A DNA stretch of 64,000 nt from Bacteroidia bacterium (GTDB taxonomy: Bacteria; Bacteroidota; Bacteroidia; B-17B0; Aurantibacillaceae), in the NCBI GenBank assembly GCA_016787895.1, contig JAEUTN010000012.1, positions 62,001-126,000 of the forward strand, read 5' to 3'. Below are positions 27,427-35,850 of this stretch, in pieces. Below the pieces are notes generated by a model. It had not been told where the DNA came from, did not search any database, and saw only the letters and a program-made list of their open reading frames with translations. A program made the translations under genes and the position numbers. The first letter of the stretch is position 1, and each line of letters starts with the position of its first letter.

Positions 27427-28311
27427 CTACCTTCTTCTCGAGTTGAAGCCCGCTATTAATGAAATTTTCCAGCCAGTTTGATACTTGTTTGTGGTTTCCA
27501 CTCCGGTCACCGGATCCTTTACCTGTTCGCTTGAGCCAACTGAAGGCACCAGGGCAATGTTTACGGGAAACCATACATTTCCTTTCTTGAAACTTGTCCC
27601 AAAGGCGATGACAACTCCTACAGCTCCCTGCAAGTGTTTGTTTTGATCGGCTTTCATTCCGAATTGCGGTCCGATTGCGAATTCCCAGGACCTGTCTGAA
27701 CCGCCTCTCAGTCCCAGTAGAAAATTTGCACTTGGAAGGAATAAGCCTTGATTGATACCCCCGATTAATGGAACGAATTCAATAAGACCGGAGGTGCCAT
27801 CTTCAACTGTAAAAAGTCGCTTTTCAAATTGCCAGCCAAAAGAAATGGTAATCGGCATTTTCCCTTTGTATTCGAAATAATCAGCTGTTGTTCCCGGGCA
27901 GATGTAGGTGACCCCTACCCTTGGACCGCTGAAGTTCTTACGTTTACGTTTTGCAAAATCAGAGGTATCCGGGTCCCAGTCTTCTCTTTTTTGCGGAGGT
28001 GTTACTGGTACGGGAGCATACCGAGGCTCAGATTTGTTGATTTCGGTGCTGAAAAGTTCTTTTTTTCCGTTTTTGTAATAGATACAAAAGATCTCGGATT
28101 TTGAAACTGAACGCAATGGACCGGATGGGTTGTCGGCTGTCAGGAATTTCACTTCCGCATCCGTGATTTCCTGCACAATTACCATTAACTCATCGCCATT
28201 GGTATATACCAATTTGTCTTGTGCTTTTAATGCACCGTGGAATAGAGCCAGACAAAAGAAGATACACTTCATTGTTTGGCCAATTTTTTGTTTTAGGTTT
28301 TGATTTTTCAT
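27427..28311 (-). CDS. Secreted hypothetical protein with repeated module, likely outer-membrane barrel
   Basis: About 294 residues from an ATG at 28311 (MKNQNLKQKIG); an ATG at 28272 gives a plain signal peptide (MKCIFFCLALFHGALKAQ). The first 55 mature residues (DKLVYTNGDELMVIVQEITD ... IYYKNGKKELF) match the module in the next gene downstream. The remainder shows alternating hydrophobic strands, Gly-rich turns and a final KISLIAGFNSRRR, as in small beta-barrels. It precedes the DUF4190-like lipoprotein gene by 31 bases, so they are likely cotranscribed. Confidence 0.65.
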   Translation of the reverse strand: MKNQNLKQKIGQTMKCIFFCLALFHGALKAQDKLVYTNGDELMVIVQEITDAEVKFLTADNPSGPLRSVSKSEIFCIYYKNGKKELFSTEINKSEPRYAPVPVTPPQKREDWDPDTSDFAKRKRKNFSGPRVGVTYICPGTTADYFEYKGKMPITISFGWQFEKRLFTVEDGTSGLIEFVPLIGGINQGLFLPSANFLLGLRGGSDRSWEFAIGPQFGMKADQNKHLQGAVGVVIAFGTSFKKGNVWFPVNIALVPSVGSSEQVKDPVTGVETTNKYQTGWKISLIAGFNSRRR

Positions 28312-28593
28312 GATTTCAGGTTTTGGGTTTATTTTCTGGGACAAATCTCCAGCTGTTAAGCCCCTAAAAGAAATTGATAAACGCCGGAGGTTTGGCCATT
28401 GCTCCGTAAAACCACAATCTCAGAGCCTTTTCAGGAAATCGCGGTATTGGATTTGCGAAATAACTCAGCTGAGCAAAAGTGATTTGCGATTATTGCAAAT
28501 ACTAAGTACTTTTAAAGCAAAAGGTGCAAGAGAACGATCCGGTTTAAGCTCACCTTTTTTCAGCCTGTTTGAAAAAAAAGGCGCATTTACATT

Positions 28594-29865
28594 ATGTTTA
28601 AGCTGTTCTATTTCCTCAAGGACTACAAAAACCTCGAAAAACCGGTACTCAATGTCATTGCTTCAGAGTTCTTTATACAACTGGTGAACGCTACATTTAT
28701 GAATATCCTTCCTCTGTACATGACCCGAAAGGGATTCAGCGATGAGGAAATTGCCCTCTTTATTACGTTTCGGTTTTTGGGAGTGTTTGCCCTGGCCCTC
28801 CCACTTGGTCGATTTATTAAAGGAAAAAAACTACTTCCGCTTTTTTATATTTCCAACCTCGGAATCCCTGTTTTCGGTTTAGCCATAGTGCTCAGCATTG
28901 CTATGGGTTGGAAAGCCTTAACCATTGTTTCGCTTCTGCTGTGGGGAGCCTCCTTTACGTTTATGCAGGTGCCGGTAAGTCCGTTTATACTCCGCAACAC
29001 AAACAAACTTCACCACACCGCAGCCCTTTCTCTGAGCTACAGCACTTGGAGTTTCGCTGGTATTCTGAGTGGGGTTATGATTGCCATATTGGATGGAATT
29101 CATCCCCAAATTTTTGACGAACAATTTATACTTGTGTTTTTTTCGGTGTTAGGCTCCGGTGGCCTTATTTACCTGATGCGAACCAAAGACTATAAGGAAG
29201 TAGCGATTGAAAATCAAAATGTTGAACAAGCCGAGTTGTTTCCCATTCCCGAAAAAACCGAATGGTGGCTCATTGCCAAGGCCCTTGTGCCAACGCTGAT
29301 TATTGCCACCGGTGCCGGATTAACCATCCCATTTATTTCTTTGTTTTTTGAACACGTACATGGCGTGGACAAAGGTGGTTTTTCCCTTTTAAGTTCAGTT
29401 GCCGCCGTTTTGGTAGCCTATTTTGCAATGCTTGTACCAACTATTAAGGAAAAGATAGGCTACAAAATTGCCATTCCAAGTTCTCAATCGCTGGCAGTTA
29501 TCGCATTGGTTGCCCTGGCCACCACTCAATATTACAACCATTATGCCCTGGCTATAGTGATTGCATCGGGATGTTATTTATTACGTCAGCCGTTGATGAA
29601 CATGGCAGCTCCAATGACTTCAGAGTTGGTATTGAATTACGTTGGGCCTCATAACCGAGAAATTACAAGTGCGCTCACTTCCGCCATATGGAGCGGGAGC
29701 TGGGTACTTAGCGGGTTCATGGTTAAACTGCTTTTTGCCCGTCATTTTGAATTTGCAAGTATTTTTTTAATTACCGCATTGCTGTATGCCATAGGTGTTC
29801 TGTTGTATTATTTACTTATCTTAGACTATACCAAACGTGAGAAAAGTGGCCTTATCCGTAATTAG
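28594..29865 (+). CDS. MFS transporter
   Basis: 423 residues with about twelve membrane helices and a central cytoplasmic loop (about 195-225), the usual two-times-six MFS layout. A loop 2-3 motif is weak (LGRFIKGKKLLPL), so the substrate cannot be read from sequence. The next gene begins 29 bases before its stop codon, so the two are likely translationally coupled. Confidence 0.82.
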   Translation: MFKLFYFLKDYKNLEKPVLNVIASEFFIQLVNATFMNILPLYMTRKGFSDEEIALFITFRFLGVFALALPLGRFIKGKKLLPLFYISNLGIPVFGLAIVLSIAMGWKALTIVSLLLWGASFTFMQVPVSPFILRNTNKLHHTAALSLSYSTWSFAGILSGVMIAILDGIHPQIFDEQFILVFFSVLGSGGLIYLMRTKDYKEVAIENQNVEQAELFPIPEKTEWWLIAKALVPTLIIATGAGLTIPFISLFFEHVHGVDKGGFSLLSSVAAVLVAYFAMLVPTIKEKIGYKIAIPSSQSLAVIALVALATTQYYNHYALAIVIASGCYLLRQPLMNMAAPMTSELVLNYVGPHNREITSALTSAIWSGSWVLSGFMVKLLFARHFEFASIFLITALLYAIGVLLYYLLILDYTKREKSGLIRN

Positions 29866-31348
29866 AATTTTGTTCACCTTTCAGCTGTTACTTTTGTGCT
29901 TTGTTATCCCTGCTCAAACTTCGGAACTGCCTTATTCAGCTGCCAATATGAGCTGGTACTCAGGTAAGCTGTATTGTTTCGGGCTGGAATCACAAAAGAA
30001 CGGTAAAGTAAGTTTTTCAATACAACAGCTTGACAAACATCTCGAAAAACTTTCAACCCAGAGTTTTGTGTTGCCATTTCAAATTACAGAAGAAAAAGTG
30101 AGCTGCTGGTCAGACACACTGCATGGATTTCTGAACATTTATGTTTCTGAAGGGCGTACTCAAAAAGTCAGTCTTTTCCGATTTGGCCGGAATTTTGAAT
30201 TTTTAAACCTCAGCCATGGTGTTGAGGTGAGTCGATTGAATGGACTTTCAGGATTTGACAACGAATTGTTTTATGAAAACGCCAATGTATATGCCGTCAA
30301 AACCAAAGGCGACAGTTCAGGAAAGCAGTTTTTTCTGAATAAATACAAGTACAAGGAAACAAGTGGCGCTTTTGAATACGATCTGTTATGGCAATTTCCA
30401 TTCGAACGAAAAAACGTTGCATCGGCAAGGGTGTTTTTAGCCAACACGGAAGCGGTATGGATGTACGTCATGGTGAAATCCGGTGAAAAAGCCGGACAAT
30501 GGATCTTAAAAGTGAGTGCAAAAAACGGCCACCTGTTAAAGGGTACAAAACTCAATGAAAAAGGTGACGAAAAAACCTATTGTTTTGGAAATTATTTTTA
30601 TGACCCCGGCACAAAATCGTTGATGGTTTGCGGGCATAAATTCAGTTCCAAACAACTGGCTCCGGGTTCAGAAGCCCTAAGCACAGCGGGCGCAACTGCG
30701 GTTACACTTTACCTCAGCGAAATGGATTCTCTGGGTGAACAAGTGGTAAAACAAGAGCTCCTGTTTCCGGTAAGTGTTCCAAAAAACTCAGATAAAAACA
30801 CCAGCCCTGCCTATTTGCTTCAAATCAGTTCATTTAAAAAAACCTCACAAGAACAATACAGCATTGAAGCCGATGTTTATCAAAAAAACAAAGCGGCACC
30901 TTGTTATACCTATGTCAATACCTTTTCGTTCTCCCTGAAAAAAGACGAAGAAAAGTATCTCGCCGATAAAAAAACCATTTTCTCTGAACCCATGATTGTG
31001 AGTTATCTTTTTAACAACGACCGACTCGATATGAACGGGAAGTTGTGCCAGGACAGCAGCACAACTCTTTCCAAACTGTTTTACAAACGGCCATCGTTAC
31101 CGGTGAAATTGAGTTTTGACTCGGATAGTTTAAAACGACCCGTTTGGCTTCTGGGGAAAAGCAATGTAAAAAAAGGAACTCTTAATTTCAGTCTTTTGAA
31201 GGCTGGAAAAAAAGCGTATGAGTTAAAAACCCTGGAAGACGTTTCAAAATTAAGTGACCCGGTTTGTATTCCTCTACCTAAAAATCAACTGGTGATTGGC
31301 AGGCAATTGGAAGCGGGTTTATATAAAATTATCACTTACCGTTACTGA
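29837..31348 (+). CDS. Secreted hypothetical protein, possible beta-propeller
   Basis: 503 residues starting with GTG at 29837 inside the end of the MFS gene. A signal peptide (LFTFQLLLLCFVIPAQ) precedes a long beta-rich domain with repeats of strand-turn-strand text (SWYSGKLYCFGLESQ, CWSDTLHGFLNIYVS, LAWMYVMVKSGEKAG-like), which suggests a propeller or similar, not a proven one. No catalytic motif or T9SS sorting domain at the C-terminus is seen. The overlap with the transporter gene suggests a common operon. Confidence 0.6.
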   Translation: MRKVALSVIRILFTFQLLLLCFVIPAQTSELPYSAANMSWYSGKLYCFGLESQKNGKVSFSIQQLDKHLEKLSTQSFVLPFQITEEKVSCWSDTLHGFLNIYVSEGRTQKVSLFRFGRNFEFLNLSHGVEVSRLNGLSGFDNELFYENANVYAVKTKGDSSGKQFFLNKYKYKETSGAFEYDLLWQFPFERKNVASARVFLANTEAVWMYVMVKSGEKAGQWILKVSAKNGHLLKGTKLNEKGDEKTYCFGNYFYDPGTKSLMVCGHKFSSKQLAPGSEALSTAGATAVTLYLSEMDSLGEQVVKQELLFPVSVPKNSDKNTSPAYLLQISSFKKTSQEQYSIEADVYQKNKAAPCYTYVNTFSFSLKKDEEKYLADKKTIFSEPMIVSYLFNNDRLDMNGKLCQDSSTTLSKLFYKRPSLPVKLSFDSDSLKRPVWLLGKSNVKKGTLNFSLLKAGKKAYELKTLEDVSKLSDPVCIPLPKNQLVIGRQLEAGLYKIITYRY

Positions 31349-31398
31349 AGTCTTGCCTCGCGATTTTTTAGATTCAAAGCAATGATTAATTTTAAGGC

Positions 31399-31854
31399 AT
31401 GATTCAACGCAAACAAACACTGTTTATTTTAGCCATGGTAATTTGCAACTGCCTCTTATTATTTATTCCGGTTGCTGATGTTATTCATAATAACTTGAGT
31501 ACTCACGTTTACCTGGTACCTTTTGCCGGAACTGAACCTGTATCCACCATGGGGCATTTTACCGCCATTGCTTTAAACTTTATTGCTTTGCTTCTGAGTT
31601 TTGCCATCATTTTTTTATACAAGAACAGAAAACTACAAATTCAGCTCACCTGGTTAACCATCCTCATTTGGGTTACCCTTGGCCTCATGATGTGGTTATG
31701 TCCATTTGTAGTGAGAACAGAAGACGTTCAGGGAATTATTATGAAGTACCTTACTGCCTGCATTTCTATACCGGCTGTTATTTCAGGTTGGTTAGCCATA
31801 CGGCACATTCAAAAAGACATCGACCTATTGAAAAGCGCAGATCGAATCAGGTAA
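31399..31854 (+). CDS. DUF4293 family membrane protein
   Basis: 151 residues starting MIQRKQTLFIL, with four membrane helices and a basic C-terminus ending in KDIDLLKSADRIR. This MIQR start and xxLLKSADRxR end are the hallmark of the DUF4293 family of Bacteroidota. The function is not known. It begins 51 bases after the preceding gene and could belong to the same transcript. Confidence 0.85.
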   Translation: MIQRKQTLFILAMVICNCLLLFIPVADVIHNNLSTHVYLVPFAGTEPVSTMGHFTAIALNFIALLLSFAIIFLYKNRKLQIQLTWLTILIWVTLGLMMWLCPFVVRTEDVQGIIMKYLTACISIPAVISGWLAIRHIQKDIDLLKSADRIR

Positions 31855-31963
31855 AGCTGCTGAAAACCTAACTTTGATTTACGGTCCGGTTCATTTGACA
31901 ACCAAATCGGGCAATAACTTGTTGATACTGCCAGGCTCTGCATGTATTGAATCCTGTATGTTG

Positions 31964-33190
31964 CTAAAAGGTAACGTCAAGAATTAAAAGGGTTTTATCC
32001 CTGAGCACCTCTACCTTGGTACTATCACCTTTTTTAAAATTGGAAAGGGCCTTCATGTAATCCTGCACATTTTTCACCTCCATGTTACCTAAACGTTTTA
32101 CAATATCGCCGGTTTTTATACCAGCTTTAAATGCAGGTTTATTTTCGGTGACTCCATCAATGCGCATGCCTTCTCCATCAAAGGCATAATCGGGCATAAC
32201 CCCCATGGTGACTTTGAAGGACACTTTACCGGTATCGGGATTTCGTGTTTTTTGAAATTTTAATTTAGGATACGCGAAGGTTTTTTGGGTGAAAGCAAGA
32301 ATGTATTCCAAAACCTGCACCTGTCCGTCAAAATTAATGGTGGCGATGTCATCAGAAGGTTTGTGGTACTCTTTGTGCTGCCCGGTAAAAAAGTGAAGTA
32401 CCGGAATGTCTTTCAGATAAAACGAGGTCTGGTCGCTTGGACCAACACCGCTGCTGTCCTTTTTGATACTGAGATTTGATGGAATTGAATCCAGCAAAGG
32501 CACAAAAACCGGTGAAGTGCCTACCCCATAAACGATTAAACGTTTAGTAGAATCGTTTAGTCGGCCAATCATGTCCATGTTGATCATGTAATTGATACTG
32601 CTCAAAGGAATGTCGGGTGATTCGCACCATCTTTTAGAACCAATAAGTCCTAATTCCTCCCCGCTGAAACAAATGAATAATAAATTATAGGGTTCTTTTA
32701 TAGAATTGTTTGAAAAATGCCTGGCGAGTTCCAATACGCCTGAAGTTCCGCTGGCATTATCATCGGCGCCATTATGGATTTTTCCTTCAGGGTTGGCATC
32801 CAGCGAATTTCTGTCTTCCCCTAAACCCAGGTGGTCGTAATGAGCGCCTATCACAATTGTATAAGGAGCTCCATTATCCAGATAACCTACCACGTTGGTA
32901 CCGGTTCTTTCTTTGAGATTAGCAGTTGCCGTATCGTGAGGGTTTACACTTCTTTTAAACGTAAATTCCTTTAAATAAGTATTGTCGATTGCTTTTAATC
33001 CATACGCCTTGAATTCACCGGCTATGTAATTGGCCGCCAGTATTTCTTCAGGTGTTGAAGTACCGCGACCTTTGAGTTTATCGGAAGCCAAGTAAGTGAT
33101 GTGTTTTTTTAGTTTTTTCTTCTGGATGTTTTGCGCAGGAAGTGTAAGACAGGCAAATACAAGGACAGATAAAAGGAGTGTTTTTTTCAT
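31964..33190 (-). CDS. M28 family zinc aminopeptidase with PDZ domain, secreted
   Basis: About 408 residues from the ATG at 33190 (MKKTLLLSVLVFACLTLPAQ, a signal peptide); a frame start 30 bases upstream would fall in the terminator of the preceding gene. The M28 domain has GAHYDHLG and DDNASGTSG with metal-binding His/Asp, and CFSGEELGLIGS with the catalytic Glu. A PDZ domain forms the C-terminus (about 310-408: GVTENKPAFKAGIKTGDIVK). Probably a periplasmic or secreted peptidase; specificity unknown. Confidence 0.92.
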   Translation of the reverse strand: MKKTLLLSVLVFACLTLPAQNIQKKKLKKHITYLASDKLKGRGTSTPEEILAANYIAGEFKAYGLKAIDNTYLKEFTFKRSVNPHDTATANLKERTGTNVVGYLDNGAPYTIVIGAHYDHLGLGEDRNSLDANPEGKIHNGADDNASGTSGVLELARHFSNNSIKEPYNLLFICFSGEELGLIGSKRWCESPDIPLSSINYMINMDMIGRLNDSTKRLIVYGVGTSPVFVPLLDSIPSNLSIKKDSSGVGPSDQTSFYLKDIPVLHFFTGQHKEYHKPSDDIATINFDGQVQVLEYILAFTQKTFAYPKLKFQKTRNPDTGKVSFKVTMGVMPDYAFDGEGMRIDGVTENKPAFKAGIKTGDIVKRLGNMEVKNVQDYMKALSNFKKGDSTKVEVLRDKTLLILDVTF

Positions 33191-33209
33191 GCCCAAAAGT
33201 AATAAAATA

Positions 33210-33240
33210 GGGCTTCTCAAGCGAATGGCCTGAGAAACCC
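33210..33240 (-). terminator. Terminator after the HAAS/GldL-like gene
   Basis: A stem of nine base pairs with one mismatch, GGGCTTCTCA (33210-33219) and TGAGAAACCC (33231-33240), with an 11-base loop. On the minus strand it is followed by TATTTTATTACTTTT, so it likely ends the PadR/PIG-L/GldL-like transcript before the M28 gene. Confidence 0.65.
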
Positions 33241-33252
33241 CATTTTCGGATT

Positions 33253-34428
33253 CTACTTGCTACTAATCAGGGCGTTTTGCAAAACCAGCATTTGAATTTG
33301 TGTCAGTTGGTCGATAAGGCCTGAAGAGGTAATTAAATTAAATTGTGATTTACTCAGGTATTCAATAAAATTGCTGCGTGTTGGCAAAGGCAAGAGTCCT
33401 GATTCAGCGGATAAGCTTTGGTTGTACTTGTCGATTTCGGTAACAAGGGTTTGGTATTTTTGTTTACCGGATGGAATCTGTTCGAAAGGATCAAAACCAA
33501 AAGTGCCATCATCGATGAATTGATTATTAGCTTCAAAATTGGCTTCAATTTTTCTTACACCTGTGCTTAGTTCCAAAACATCGGCTTTCATTTCTTCACA
33601 AAGCGCGTCCAAAGCCTCTGTTTTCAATGTTGTTTTGTAAACCACGCTGTCATTTTTCAGATTTTTGAAAAGTATTCTTTCCTTTTCAAGTATTTCCTGA
33701 TCGCGAAGGTAGGAGTATGTATCTCTTACTTTGATCATCAGGCTTCCTTTCGGTGAGCGAATCAGGGCCATAAACAATCCGCAACCAATTATGATGAGAG
33801 CTGAGGAAACGATGGTGTTTACTTTTGTTTCAGGGTTTCGGATGCCGGTGAAAAAATAAATCGGCAAAAATACAAACGCCATTAAAAGCATAGCGCCCAT
33901 GCCCAGCATATTAGCGCCCGGCCAATGCATAATTTTAAACAATATACCCATGCTGAGGACGCTGCCTGCCAGTGCTCCAAGCCCGGTAATCAATTTATCC
34001 CTGCGGCTTTGTTTTTCCTTTACCCGTAATACAAACATGAGTGGAAGAAAGAGGAGACTCGATAGACTGATGCCCAACACAAGCGATATTCCGGCTCCGG
34101 GCCAATGCATAAATTTAAACAGTATGCCTACTGCGACTAAGAAAGCGGAAGCGATTCCGCTAAACAACATTATTTTTTTCATGGTGTAATAGTTTTTAAA
34201 AATGATTAAGGAGATGGTTTCTTCTTCCAGTTCCCACAGTTCTTTTTTGTAGAACGTTTTGATGGTGTTCTGGTAGAAGTTCTCGAAGTCTCCCGTTTCT
34301 CCGAGGTTTTGCTCAATGATACAACACACGTGATCGAGGAGGTTATACTGCAGATCCTCCATCTCAACGCCACGTGCACGAATGTCGTTGAGAATATAAT
34401 CGATGTGTTTATCCTTAAGTTTGAACAT
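33253..34428 (-). CDS. HAAS-like / GldL-like membrane protein
   Basis: 391 residues. Residues 1-75 form a soluble helical domain (HIDYILNDIRARGVEMEDLQ and LLDHVCCIIEQN) similar to HAAS/DUF1700-type domains that are commonly encoded beside PadR regulators. Then two GldL-like hairpins with a precise 60-residue period: GILFKFMHWPGA (101-112) and GILFKIMHWPGA (161-172), each inside a helix pair. A fifth helix (about 205-223) leads to a helical C-terminal region (225-391). No motor glutamate is present at the GldL position. The padR gene lies two genes upstream, which supports a signalling role. Confidence 0.75.
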   Translation of the reverse strand: MFKLKDKHIDYILNDIRARGVEMEDLQYNLLDHVCCIIEQNLGETGDFENFYQNTIKTFYKKELWELEEETISLIIFKNYYTMKKIMLFSGIASAFLVAVGILFKFMHWPGAGISLVLGISLSSLLFLPLMFVLRVKEKQSRRDKLITGLGALAGSVLSMGILFKIMHWPGANMLGMGAMLLMAFVFLPIYFFTGIRNPETKVNTIVSSALIIIGCGLFMALIRSPKGSLMIKVRDTYSYLRDQEILEKERILFKNLKNDSVVYKTTLKTEALDALCEEMKADVLELSTGVRKIEANFEANNQFIDDGTFGFDPFEQIPSGKQKYQTLVTEIDKYNQSLSAESGLLPLPTRSNFIEYLSKSQFNLITSSGLIDQLTQIQMLVLQNALISSK

Positions 34429-34467
34429 GTGTTTTATTTAAGCCTATACAATAAGACCCATTTTATT

Positions 34468-35358
34468 TTACTGTATAATCCTAAAAAATTCACGGTTAAA
34501 AATTCCGAAATACGTTTTGGCATCGTATTTATCGTAACCGGGAATAAATTTTTTCAGATTTTTTTGAGTGCCTTCATCATAGGCTTTTAAGTACTTCATT
34601 TTCGTTTCAGCCTCATCCAAAATGTTCACCTCAACATCCGGTTCCGGCATTCCATCAACATTGTATAATTGGTTCGCCAGCTTACTCGCATTGGGATACC
34701 CCCATTTTTCCAATTTAGCGTTCAGCCATTTATCCACAATTTCGGATTCCATATGATTGGTATACACCGATTGATAAATCTTTTGGCAATTCAGCTTGTG
34801 CTCTTCAAACAGTTTTTTTACCAAACGGCTGATAAACACATGCTCGGGATGACCATACCCTCCTTTTACATCATCGAGAGTAAAAATCACGGAAGGATGA
34901 AAGCGGTTGACCTTGCTAAGCAAAGAATCCCTCACCTTTTCAGTTAAAAATTGTTTGTCAATAGTTTCATAAGAAATGGGCAGATACGGGTATTTCATGG
35001 TATCCAACCCTATCCTGTAAAGCCGGTCAGCAAGTAATAAACGGCTTCCTTTACAAATTACAGGAGATCCATTTTGACCGGTTGCAGGGTTTATGTGATT
35101 TTGAAGACAAAGCTGTTGGATGTCCCAGTTTTTTGCCGATAATTTTGCAATGGTACCTGACATGGCGCAATCATCATCATCGTGAGCCACAATAATCAGG
35201 GCTCTTTTGTTTTGCACGGTATCCAGATAATTATCCGCAGGATAAGTTTCCACCGGAGCAAACGTTTTCAACTCCTCAAGCGTTAGTTGTTCTTTACAGG
35301 CCGAAAGGCTGAACAGAAGCGCTAAGGTGAAGAAATGATATGGTGCTGTTTTTTTCAT
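34468..35358 (-). CDS. PIG-L family deacetylase, lipoprotein
   Basis: About 296 residues from the ATG at 35358; lipobox LSAC follows a hydrophobic signal. The PIG-L signature appears as RALIIVAHDDDDCAMSG (metal-binding His-Asp-Asp) and GHPEHVFISRLV (His). These enzymes remove acetyl groups from N-acetylglucosaminyl or related compounds. Being lipidated, it would act outside the cytoplasm. It lies between padR (29 bases) and the GldL-like gene (39 bases), apparently in one transcript. Confidence 0.85.
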   Translation of the reverse strand: MKKTAPYHFFTLALLFSLSACKEQLTLEELKTFAPVETYPADNYLDTVQNKRALIIVAHDDDDCAMSGTIAKLSAKNWDIQQLCLQNHINPATGQNGSPVICKGSRLLLADRLYRIGLDTMKYPYLPISYETIDKQFLTEKVRDSLLSKVNRFHPSVIFTLDDVKGGYGHPEHVFISRLVKKLFEEHKLNCQKIYQSVYTNHMESEIVDKWLNAKLEKWGYPNASKLANQLYNVDGMPEPDVEVNILDEAETKMKYLKAYDEGTQKNLKKFIPGYDKYDAKTYFGIFNREFFRIIQ

Positions 35359-35386
35359 GGATGTATCCAATTTTGCATAAAGGATT

Positions 35387-35746
35387 TTATTTAATGGTTG
35401 TAACAGCCGGATTTGCTGTATCAACATTCAATAGAGCTTTCATGGTATCCATAAAGTCGCTGAGTTCAGACACTTTTTCTTTTGTTTTAACTTTTCCGGT
35501 CGGACTCAGGCTATAGTATTTTCTCACACGTTTGCCAATGAACTCTGTTTCTGTTGTTAAAAGACCTTCGTGTTCCAAAGCATGAAGGCTTGGATAAAGC
35601 GCCCCCTCTGTTATTTGAATTTTGTCTCCGGTAAGCTCTTTCACTTTTTGAGTAATTTCATAGCCGTACATTTTTTTGTTATCCGCTAAAAGTTTTAACA
35701 CGATGGTTTTTAATGTACCTTTAATGAGTTCTGAAGAATAGATCAT
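35387..35746 (-). CDS. PadR family transcriptional regulator
   Basis: 119 residues with the PadR winged helix: LIKGTLKTIVLKLLADNKKMYGYEI, ITEGALYPSLHALEHEGLLTT, KRVRKYYSLSPTGK and a short C-terminal helix. It is the small, subfamily-2 type. These repressors usually control the operon that encodes them together with a membrane protein, which matches the HAAS/GldL-like gene here. A -7 element lies 29 bases upstream. The ligand is unknown. Confidence 0.93.
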   Translation of the reverse strand: MIYSSELIKGTLKTIVLKLLADNKKMYGYEITQKVKELTGDKIQITEGALYPSLHALEHEGLLTTETEFIGKRVRKYYSLSPTGKVKTKEKVSELSDFMDTMKALLNVDTANPAVTTIK

Positions 35747-35774
35747 ATTTTTAAGTTTAAGAGTTTACCTTGGA

Positions 35775-35782
35775 CAAATATA
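35775..35782 (-). promoter_or_regulatory. Probable -7 promoter element of padR
   Basis: The minus strand reads TATATTTG, an exact TAnnTTTG match, placed for a start near 35768 and a leader of about 22 bases before padR at 35746. A TTTG -33 box at the usual distance is not visible. Confidence 0.5.
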
Positions 35783-35799
35783 CATTGGTTTCTTATGCA

Positions 35800-35834
35800 T
35801 TTGTGTGTTACTCATTAAAAAATTTCTATTTTTG
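35800..35834 (+). promoter_or_regulatory. Probable promoter of the SpoIIE-type phosphatase gene
   Basis: TTTG (35800-35803), a 23-base spacer, then TATTTTTG (35827-35834), an exact TAnnTTTG. The spacing is at the upper limit. The predicted start near 35841 leaves about 10 bases of leader. It shares a 104-base region with the padR promoter. Confidence 0.5.
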
Positions 35835-35850
35835 ACGTAAATATCTGATT

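Noticed and set aside
33194..33201. TACTTTTG on the minus strand, a TAnnTTTG match before the M28 gene
   Set aside because: It ends only three bases before the start codon, which would leave no leader; more likely part of the T-rich tail of the upstream terminator.
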